Shown here: in pieces, positions 7,894 through 12,839 of the stretch
Numbering within the stretch: position 1 is the first letter of the stretch
Layout of the letters: each line of letters opens with the position of its first letter
Origin: Lachnospiraceae bacterium
GTDB taxonomy: Bacteria > Bacillota > Clostridia > Lachnospirales > Lachnospiraceae
Length of the DNA: 12,839 nucleotides
Reading direction: 5' to 3'
Assembly (NCBI GenBank): GCA_017964745.1
Contig: JAGCRJ010000116.1
Location: 1 to 12,839 of the forward strand
The notes under the pieces: generated by a model
What the model was told of the DNA's origin: nothing
The model's input: only the letters and a program-made list of their open reading frames with translations
The model's database searches: none
Program-made: the position numbers and the translations under genes

Positions 7894-7960
7894 CGTGCGA
7901 TTTTGCCGTGGCGCAGCCGCGAGGAATACTCCACCCCGGCTTTGTTATGGGCGAAGCACG
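7894..7960 (+). promoter_or_regulatory. Candidate structured rpsO leader (three-way junction, possible S15 site)
   Basis: A closing helix pairs CGTGC (7894-7898) with GCACG (7956-7960). Inside it, CGTGGC (7907-7912) pairs with GCCGCG (7916-7921) around a GCA loop, including a G-U pair next to a G-C pair. A weaker CCC/GGG pairing (about 7934-7936 with 7949-7951) could be the third arm. Ribosomal protein S15 is known to repress its own mRNA in several bacteria through junctions with a G-U/G-C element. The pairings are seen in the sequence; the function is inferred. Confidence 0.45.
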
Positions 7961-7993
7961 AAGATATTAATATTTTTAAAGGAGGATTCAGTA

Positions 7994-8260
7994 ATGATCA
8001 GTAAGGAAAAGAAAACAGCCATTATGAACGAGTATGCCCGCACACCCGGGGATACCGGTTCACCCGAGGTACAGGTTGCGGTTCTCACCGCCCGTATCAA
8101 TGAGCTCACCGAGCATCTCAAGGCTAATCCCAAGGATAACCACTCACGCCGCGGAATGCTCAAGATGATCGGTCAGAGACGCGGACTTCTCGATTATCTT
8201 GCAAGCAAGGATATTAACAGATACCGTGCACTCATCGAAAAGCTCGGACTTCGTAAATAA
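7994..8260 (+). CDS. rpsO: 30S ribosomal protein S15
   Basis: S15 binds the central domain of 16S rRNA early in 30S assembly and contributes a subunit bridge. The start at ATG 7994 gives 88 residues, the usual length, and is preceded by AAAGGAGGA (7978-7986) with a 7-base gap. An upstream extension of the frame to 7886 lies in the leader and is not S15-like. Conserved segments are YARTPGDTGSPEVQVAVLTARI (14-35), the LKANPKDNHSRRGML stretch (42-55) with the rRNA-contacting residues, and the C-terminal YLASKDINRYRALIEKLGLRK. pnp follows after 210 bases, the pairing seen across most bacteria. Confidence 0.97.
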   Translation: MISKEKKTAIMNEYARTPGDTGSPEVQVAVLTARINELTEHLKANPKDNHSRRGMLKMIGQRRGLLDYLASKDINRYRALIEKLGLRK

Positions 8261-8273
8261 TTCAGTATCTGAC

Positions 8274-8302
8274 GGGAGGCGGTGCTTTGGCATACGCCTC
8301 TC
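8274..8302 (+). promoter_or_regulatory. Stem-loop after rpsO stop
   Basis: A 12-bp stem with one bulged A: the core GAGGCG (8276-8281) pairs with CGCCTC (8295-8300), an inner TGC/GCA closes a TTTG loop, and two further pairs extend the base. No T tract follows, so it is more likely an mRNA processing or stability element between rpsO and pnp than a full terminator. Confidence 0.5.
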
Positions 8303-8305
8303 TTA

Positions 8306-8338
8306 CTGCATTTAAGGGATGTATGGATATCCCTGCAG
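8306..8338 (+). promoter_or_regulatory. Second stem-loop in rpsO-pnp spacer
   Basis: CTGCA (8306-8310) pairs with TGCAG (8334-8338). After a 5-base bulge, GGGAT (8316-8320) pairs with ATCCC (8329-8333). It is less stable than its neighbours and its role is unknown. Confidence 0.35.
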
Positions 8339-8354
8339 CAAAGGATGGAAGCAA

Positions 8355-8443
8355 GGAACAGACGGCTGTCCCGAGACCACTGAAAAGCAAATGAATATAG
8401 CGGTATTCATTGATTTTTCAGTAGTTTCGGTGCCCTCTGTTCC
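8355..8443 (+). promoter_or_regulatory. Long imperfect hairpin in the pnp leader (candidate RNase III/PNPase control element)
   Basis: The two arms pair over almost 90 bases: 8355-8362 with 8436-8443 (8 bp), 8364-8366 with 8432-8434, 8371-8377 with 8424-8430 (7 bp, one G-U), 8379-8386 with 8415-8422 (8 bp), and 8390-8397 with 8404-8411 (8 bp) around an AGCG-centred loop. That is about 35 pairs with small internal loops. It ends 13 bases before the pnp site ATAAGGAGG (8457-8465). In E. coli a long leader duplex is cut by RNase III and then used by PNPase to repress its own mRNA. The same logic here is inferred. Confidence 0.65.
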
Positions 8444-8470
8444 ATAAGATATTTTTATAAGGAGGCATCT

Positions 8471-10561
8471 ATGTACAAGAAGTATGAAATGGACCTTGCC
8501 GGCAGAAAGCTCGTTGTTGACATCGACAGAGTAGGTAAGCAGGCAAACGGCTGTGCACTCATGCATTACGGTGATACCACCGTTCTTGCTACCGCAACAG
8601 CTTCAAGTGCTCCCAGGGACGGGATCGATTTCTTCCCTCTTTCTGTAGAGTACGAAGAGAAATACTACGCAGTAGGAAAACTTCCCGGAGGTTTCAACAA
8701 GCGTGAGGGAAAGGCAAGTGAGAATGCTATTCTTACCAGCCGTGTCATCGACCGCCCCATGAGACCCCTTTTCCCCAAGGATTATCGTAACGATGTAACT
8801 CTCGACTGCATGGTCATGAGCGTTGATCCCGAGTGCAGACCCGAGCTTGTCGCAATGCTCGGCGCAGCAATCTCAACCTGCATCTCCGATATTCCTTTCG
8901 ACGGCCCCTGCGCAATGACCCAGGTTGGCATGAAGGACGGAGAGTTCGTCGTCAATCCTTCCCAGGAAGTATGGGACAAGGGCGACCTCAAGCTCACCGT
9001 TGCATCCACCAAGCAGAAGGTCATTATGATCGAGGCAGGTGCTAATGAAATCCCCGAAGCTAAGATGCTCGAGGCTATCTACATGGCACACGACATCAAC
9101 CAGACCATCATCGCTTTCATCGACAAGATCGTTGCTGAGGTAGGAAAGAAGAAGCACGAGTACACCTCATGTGCTATCCCCGCAGAGATGTTCGAGAAGA
9201 TGAAGGAGATCGTTCCTCCCGCTGAGATGGAGACCGCTGTCTTCACCGATGACAAGCAGACCAGAGAGGGCAATATCGCAGAGATCACCGAGCGTCTCAA
9301 GGAAGCTTTCGCAGACAACGAGGATTACCTTGCAGTTCTCGGCGAGGCAGTATATCAGTACGAAAAGAAGACCGTAAGAAAGATGATCCTCAAGGATCAC
9401 AAGAGACCCGACGGACGTGAGATCACCCAGATCAGACCTCTTGCAGCTGAGGTTGATATCATCCCCAGAGTTCACGGTTCCGCTATGTTCACCAGAGGAC
9501 AGACCCAGATCTGTGACGTTACCACCCTCGCACCTCTTTCAGAGGCTCAGAGAGTTGAAGGACTCGATCCTTACGTTACCGAGAAGAGATATATCCACCA
9601 GTACAATTTCCCCTCATATTCGGTTGGTGAGACCAAGGTAAGCCGCGGTCCCGGACGTCGTGAGATCGGACACGGTGCTCTTGCAGAGCGTGCACTTCTC
9701 CCCGTTCTTCCCAGCCCCGAGGAGTTCCCTTATGCCATCAGATGCGTATCCGAGACCTTCGAGTCCAACGGATCCACTTCAATGGCTTCAACCTGCGCAT
9801 CCTGCATGTCCCTCATGGCAGCAGGTGTTCCCATCAAGAAGATGGTTGCAGGTATTTCCTGCGGACTTGTTACCGGTGAGACCGATGACGATTTCGTACT
9901 CCTTACCGACATCCAGGGTCTCGAGGACTTCTTCGGAGACATGGACTTCAAGGTAACCGGTACCACCGAAGGAATCACCGCTATCCAGATGGACATCAAG
10001 ATCCACGGACTTACCAGACCCATCGTAGAAGGCGCTATCGCAAGATGCCGTGATGCAAGACTCTTCATCATGGATACCTGCATGAAGCCCGCTATCGCAG
10101 CACCCCGTGCTGAGGTCGGCAAGTATGCTCCCAAGATCGTTTCCATCAATATCGATCCCGAGAAGATCGGTGATGTTGTCGGACAGCGCGGCAAGACCAT
10201 CAACGAGATCATTGCTCGCACCGGTGTTAAGATCGACATCGATGAGAGCGGAAGAGTTGATATCTGCGGAACCGACAAAGAGGGAATGGACAAGGCCATC
10301 GATATGGTCAAGATCATTACCACCGAGTTCGAAGAGGGACAGGTTTTCAAGGGAAAGGTTGTTTCCATCAAGGAGTTCGGAGCATTCGTTGAGTTCGCTC
10401 CCGGCAAGGAGGGAATGGTTCACATTTCCAAGATCGCCAAGGAGAGAGTTGAGCATGTCGAGGATTATCTTACCCTCGGAGATATCGTTACCGTTAAGTG
10501 CCTCGGAAAGGACAAGATGGGACGTATCAGCTTCTCCATGAAGGATGTAGCTCAGAACTGA
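8471..10561 (+). CDS. pnp: Polyribonucleotide nucleotidyltransferase (PNPase)
   Basis: PNPase is the phosphorolytic 3'-to-5' exoribonuclease that degrades mRNA to nucleoside diphosphates as a cytoplasmic trimer. The start ATG 8471 lies 5 bases after ATAAGGAGG (8457-8465). The 696 residues cover the complete architecture: a first RNase PH-like domain (about 10-145) with FNKREG and RVIDRPMRPLF, a helical linker (about 240-300), a second and catalytic RNase PH domain (about 310-540) with RPDGR, SNGSTSMAS (432-440, phosphate binding) and TDIQGLEDFFGDMDFKVTGT (479-498, with acidic metal ligands), a KH domain with GQRGKTI (571-577), and an S1 domain (about 622-692). Nothing is missing. The long hairpin in front suggests post-transcriptional self-control. 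A strong terminator lies 19 bases after the stop. Confidence 0.98.
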   Translation: MYKKYEMDLAGRKLVVDIDRVGKQANGCALMHYGDTTVLATATASSAPRDGIDFFPLSVEYEEKYYAVGKLPGGFNKREGKASENAILTSRVIDRPMRPLFPKDYRNDVTLDCMVMSVDPECRPELVAMLGAAISTCISDIPFDGPCAMTQVGMKDGEFVVNPSQEVWDKGDLKLTVASTKQKVIMIEAGANEIPEAKMLEAIYMAHDINQTIIAFIDKIVAEVGKKKHEYTSCAIPAEMFEKMKEIVPPAEMETAVFTDDKQTREGNIAEITERLKEAFADNEDYLAVLGEAVYQYEKKTVRKMILKDHKRPDGREITQIRPLAAEVDIIPRVHGSAMFTRGQTQICDVTTLAPLSEAQRVEGLDPYVTEKRYIHQYNFPSYSVGETKVSRGPGRREIGHGALAERALLPVLPSPEEFPYAIRCVSETFESNGSTSMASTCASCMSLMAAGVPIKKMVAGISCGLVTGETDDDFVLLTDIQGLEDFFGDMDFKVTGTTEGITAIQMDIKIHGLTRPIVEGAIARCRDARLFIMDTCMKPAIAAPRAEVGKYAPKIVSINIDPEKIGDVVGQRGKTINEIIARTGVKIDIDESGRVDICGTDKEGMDKAIDMVKIITTEFEEGQVFKGKVVSIKEFGAFVEFAPGKEGMVHISKIAKERVEHVEDYLTLGDIVTVKCLGKDKMGRISFSMKDVAQN

Positions 10562-10580
10562 TAAACAGTTTGGCACAAGG

Positions 10581-10611
10581 ACGGGCCCGCTTTTTAACGG
10601 GCCCGTTTTTT
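10581..10611 (+). terminator. Strong intrinsic terminator after pnp
   Basis: A perfect 9-bp stem, ACGGGCCCG (10581-10589) with CGGGCCCGT (10598-10606), has an 8-base loop and is followed at once by a run of T ending at 10611. It closes the rpsO-pnp unit. Confidence 0.93.
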
Positions 10612-10654
10612 ATCAGATGACCGCTTGCAGTGCAGCTTCGTAAAGGATCGGAAT

Positions 10655-11518
10655 ATGTTTGGTTACACTACAGTCAATAAACCGGAGATGAAGTTCAAAG
10701 AGTATGATCTGTACCATTCATACTACTGCGGGCTCTGCGCCGTTCTTAAGAAAAAGTATGGACTCACGGGTGAGTTCACGCTTTCTTACGACGGTGCTTT
10801 TTTGTGTACTCTTTTATGCGATCTCTATGATATGAAGGATGAGATATCCGACAGGAAATGCATCATCCACCCCGGGGTAAAGCATGTCATAAGGACCAAC
10901 CCCGCAACAGATTACGCCGCCGATATGAATGTGCTCATGGCAATGTTCAAATGCCGCGACGACTGGAACGATGACCGGAAGGTTTCCGCCAAAATGCTCG
11001 CCGGTATCCTTGACGGCAAGACCAGGAAGATCAGGGACAGGTACGAAAGCAAGATAAAGGTCATAACCGATGCGATCGCAGCAATCGATGAGCTTGAAAG
11101 AAAGGGAAAGTACGATCCCGAAGAGATGGCTTATCAGTTCGGCAGAAGTATGGCGGAGGTTTATGCATACAGAGAGGATGAATGGGAGAAGTATCTAAGG
11201 CCCTTCGGAGATCATCTCGGACGTGCTGTGTATCTTATGGATGCATATGAGGATGTCTACCGCGATGTCAAAAAGGGAAGATACAATCCTTTTATAAATA
11301 TCTATGAAAAGAGTGATTTCGAGAACATTGCCCGTGAGATGGTGACGGTGCATCTTCAGGAGGCGTGCATTGCATTTGAGAAGATGCCTCTTATCGAAAA
11401 CGTGGACATCCTGAGGAATATCCTTTATTCGGGAATATGGATAAGGTTCAATATCGCTGCCGGAAAGCGCGGCTCGGTGCCGCAGGAAGAGGCCGGAAAA
11501 GAAGGAGCGGATAAATGA
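10655..11518 (+). CDS. DUF5685 family protein, function unknown
   Basis: I recognise the family by its N-terminus, MFGYTTVNKPEMKFKEYDLY, followed by YYCGLC (23-28) and the SYDGAFL segment. No function is established. The start is ATG 10655 (287 residues), after AAAGGA at about 10642-10647; a TTG at 10625 is less likely. The protein is soluble, mostly helical in character, and has Cys at 25, 28, 51, 55, 69 and 100. Two aspartate-rich motifs stand out: RDDWNDD (101-107) and LGRAVYLMDAYEDVYRDV (188-205), the latter followed by KKGRYNP. The second resembles the LGxAxQLTNxxRDVxED....GR..P motif of squalene/phytoene synthases, so an isoprenoid-synthase-like fold is possible. The gene follows the pnp terminator with no clear promoter in the 43-base gap, and its ATGA overlap couples it to the J-domain gene. 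Confidence 0.8.
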   Translation: MFGYTTVNKPEMKFKEYDLYHSYYCGLCAVLKKKYGLTGEFTLSYDGAFLCTLLCDLYDMKDEISDRKCIIHPGVKHVIRTNPATDYAADMNVLMAMFKCRDDWNDDRKVSAKMLAGILDGKTRKIRDRYESKIKVITDAIAAIDELERKGKYDPEEMAYQFGRSMAEVYAYREDEWEKYLRPFGDHLGRAVYLMDAYEDVYRDVKKGRYNPFINIYEKSDFENIAREMVTVHLQEACIAFEKMPLIENVDILRNILYSGIWIRFNIAAGKRGSVPQEEAGKEGADK

Positions 11519-12246
11519 CGGATCCTTACAAGATTCTCGGTGTTGCTCCCACAGCCTCCGAGGATGAGATAAAAAAAGCATACAGAAAGCTCTCAAGGCT
11601 CTATCATCCCGATTCCAACATGAACAAATCGGAACTCGAGAAAAAGGCGGCCGAAGAGAAGTTCAAGGCGGTTCAGGCCGCATACGAGGCTATAATCGAC
11701 GGTAAGGTCGATCCGAGGGTTTACAGGAATTCTTCATCTTCCTCCTCATCATCTTCATCGAGGTCGTCGTACGGAAGCTCCTATCAGGGATACGGTGCCG
11801 GAGGTACATCCTACAGCGGCTACAGAAGGAACAATTCCGCAAGCTACGGTGAGACGGATGCACAGCTTGATGCGGTTTCGAATTTCATAGCAAACGGACT
11901 TCTCAGGGAAGCAAGAACTCTTCTCGACAGCATAGATCCTTCAATGAGGAATGCGAGATGGTATTACTACAGTGCCATCACCTACGAAAGGATGGGAAAC
12001 AGAACGCAGGCTCTTTATCATTCAAGAGCCGCAGCGTCAATGGAGCCTTCCAATTCGGAATATTCGGTACTCTATGATTATCTTACCGGCGGTCCCTTTA
12101 CGAGAAGCACAAGGGACAGTGCGGCAAATTACACGGGATGGTATAATGACAGGAGAAACACATACGGCTACGGCAACACCAATGTCACCGGATGCTGTAA
12201 TACCTGCATAAACCTGTTCCTTTGCGCAAGCTGTCTCGGATGCTGA
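11515..12246 (+). CDS. J-domain protein with TPR-like region and cysteine-rich tail
   Basis: J domains stimulate the ATPase of an Hsp70 (DnaK). This is not DnaJ itself: the G/F-rich and CxxCxGxG zinc repeats are absent. Of 243 residues, 4 to about 65 form the J domain (PYKILGVAPTASEDEIKKAYRKLSRLYHPD), with the essential HPD at 31-33. A linker with ten Ser in a row (73-82) then becomes Tyr/Gly/Ser-rich. Residues 117-190 form helical pairs resembling TPR repeats (NGLLREARTLLDSI, YYYSAITYERMGNRTQALYHSRAAASMEPSN). The last 18 residues hold six cysteines (227, 228, 231, 237, 240, 243) around a short hydrophobic NLFL. The ATG overlaps the upstream stop as ATGA, with GAAGGAG (11501-11507) ahead. It probably directs DnaK to a specific client, perhaps one encoded by a neighbouring gene. 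Confidence 0.88.
   Translation: MTDPYKILGVAPTASEDEIKKAYRKLSRLYHPDSNMNKSELEKKAAEEKFKAVQAAYEAIIDGKVDPRVYRNSSSSSSSSSSRSSYGSSYQGYGAGGTSYSGYRRNNSASYGETDAQLDAVSNFIANGLLREARTLLDSIDPSMRNARWYYYSAITYERMGNRTQALYHSRAAASMEPSNSEYSVLYDYLTGGPFTRSTRDSAANYTGWYNDRRNTYGYGNTNVTGCCNTCINLFLCASCLGC
11731..11760 (+). repeat. Serine codon run in the J-protein linker
   Basis: Ten consecutive TCN serine codons with mixed third bases (TCT, TCA, TCC, TCG). The mixed codons argue that selection keeps the residues, rather than simple triplet slippage. It separates the J domain from the Tyr/Gly-rich linker. Confidence 0.8.
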
Positions 12247-12264
12247 TGAGAAAAGGAGGATACC

Positions 12265-12723
12265 ATGGAAAACGAACTCAAAAAACTCCGCAAGTCCCTT
12301 CGTGCAACACAGACTCTGTGTATCCTCATACTTGTGATGTTCCTTGCACTGATCGTCATTCTTTTACAGGGACTGAGGATGTTCCTTGATTACAAGAAGG
12401 ATATCGACACGGCCTTTGCTGTGGTAAAGGAATTAAAGAAAGCCGATCTTCCGCAGCTTGCGGAGGATATCCATACCACATCCGAAGCGATAAATTCGGT
12501 TGACTGGAATGCACTTTCGACACAGTTAAATGAGCTTGATCTCCAGGAGATAAGGACAACGATCGAATCCCTCGATCTCGATCAGATAAACGATACTCTC
12601 GGACAGCTGGATCTCGATGAGATCACTAAGCAGCTGAGCGAGCTTGATATCGAGAAAATCAATGATACGATGGACCAGATCCAGTCGGCACTCGAAAAAC
12701 TCGACAAATTCGGATTCTTCTGA
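12265..12723 (+). CDS. Single-pass membrane protein with tandem 12-residue repeats, function unknown
   Basis: I do not recognise a named family. The 152-residue protein starts at ATG 12265 after AAAAGGAGGA (12251-12260), an excellent ribosome binding site, 18 bases after the J-protein stop. A short basic N-terminus (KKLRKSLR) precedes one membrane helix at about 17-36. The positive-inside rule puts the N-terminus in the cytoplasm and the long C-terminal part outside. That part is amphipathic and built of 12-residue repeats of the form LDLxxIxxxLxx: clear copies at 91-102, 103-114, 115-126 and 127-138, with weaker ones at 79-90 and 60-71. It may be a helical or coiled-coil-like rod or an oligomerisation region. 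Co-transcription with the DUF5685 and J-domain genes is the only functional clue. Confidence 0.8.
   Translation: MENELKKLRKSLRATQTLCILILVMFLALIVILLQGLRMFLDYKKDIDTAFAVVKELKKADLPQLAEDIHTTSEAINSVDWNALSTQLNELDLQEIRTTIESLDLDQINDTLGQLDLDEITKQLSELDIEKINDTMDQIQSALEKLDKFGFF
12535..12678 (+). repeat. Four tandem 36-bp units encoding 12-residue repeats
   Basis: Each unit encodes [L]-D-[LI]-x-x-I-x-x-x-[LIM]-x-x: LDLQEIRTTIES, LDLDQINDTLGQ, LDLDEITKQLSE, LDIEKINDTMDQ. The DNA copies have diverged more than the protein pattern, which points to old duplications kept by selection on the protein. Confidence 0.75.
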
Positions 12724-12753
12724 ACCGCAGCCGGGATCCAAGTGTAGAATAAT

Positions 12754-12793
12754 AAGGACGCATTACCGCAAAAACGGTGATGCGTCCTTTTTT
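12754..12793 (+). terminator. Strong intrinsic terminator closing the three-gene unit
   Basis: AAGGACGCAT (12754-12763) pairs perfectly with ATGCGTCCTT (12780-12789). The stem continues through T-G, A-T, C-G, C-G and G-C to a 6-base A-rich loop, giving 15 pairs. A run of six T (12788-12793) overlaps its end. The 46 bases after it show no feature I can support. Confidence 0.95.
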
Positions 12794-12839
12794 GATAACG
12801 GGGGGACGGTTCTGCTGTTTCTCAAAAAAACTTAGCGAA

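Noticed and set aside
7947..7970. A 7-codon leader peptide (MGEARRY) in the rpsO leader
   Set aside because: The nearest purine-rich stretch, GAGGA at 7921-7925, is too far away to be its ribosome binding site, and the codons show no regulatory amino-acid run.
8422..8450. Promoter for pnp (TAGTTT ... TAAGAT)
   Set aside because: The boxes match poorly and the start point would fall at the ribosome binding site. They also lie mostly within the long hairpin, whose pairing explains the sequence better.
8312..8566. Antisense open frame across the rpsO-pnp spacer
   Set aside because: It is a by-product of the long inverted repeat and the pnp 5' end, with no ribosome binding site or recognisable protein features.
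9788..10576. 262-codon antisense open frame across pnp
   Set aside because: It covers conserved KH, S1 and catalytic codons of pnp, its product is Asp/Leu/Ser-rich with no family features, and it overlaps the pnp end without its own signals.
10617..10646. Promoter for the DUF5685 gene in the 43-base gap after the pnp terminator
   Set aside because: The best match (ATGACC, 18 bases, TAAAGG) is weak and would start transcription at the start codon, losing the ribosome binding site. The true promoter is not visible to me.

Overview
The window reads as a conserved housekeeping stretch of a Gram-positive, Clostridia-type chromosome, most likely Lachnospiraceae or a close relative. That placement is an inference. 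It rests on the gene order infB-rbfA-nrnA-truB-ribF ... rpsO-pnp, strong GGAGG ribosome binding sites, an LAGC-type lipoprotein, and a DUF5685 gene next to a J-domain gene. All real genes are on the + strand. No tRNA, rRNA, CRISPR array, transposase or phage gene is visible.

Positions 1-5544 hold a tightly packed translation and RNA-metabolism operon. It contains the 3' part of infB (initiation factor 2, open at the left edge), rbfA, nrnA, truB and ribF. The first three junctions overlap or are very close, and truB and ribF are 6 bases apart in the same frame. Positions 5623-7805 hold a three-gene polar amino-acid ABC importer: lipoprotein receptor, permease and ATPase. It lies between ribF and rpsO, which are commonly neighbours in related genomes.

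Positions 7806-10612 hold the rpsO-pnp pair. A good extended -10 promoter precedes rpsO. The rpsO leader can fold as a three-way junction, a plausible S15 autoregulatory site. The 210-base rpsO-pnp spacer can form three successive stem-loops. The last is an imperfect hairpin of about 35 base pairs ending just before the pnp ribosome binding site, which resembles an RNase III/PNPase control element. A strong terminator follows pnp.

Positions 10655-12793 hold a separate three-gene unit with terminators on both sides: a DUF5685 protein, a J-domain protein with TPR-like helices and a six-cysteine tail, and a single-pass membrane protein with tandem 12-residue repeats. Its function is unknown and it is the most interesting part of the window. 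The DUF5685 protein carries two aspartate-rich motifs reminiscent of squalene/phytoene-synthase-type enzymes.
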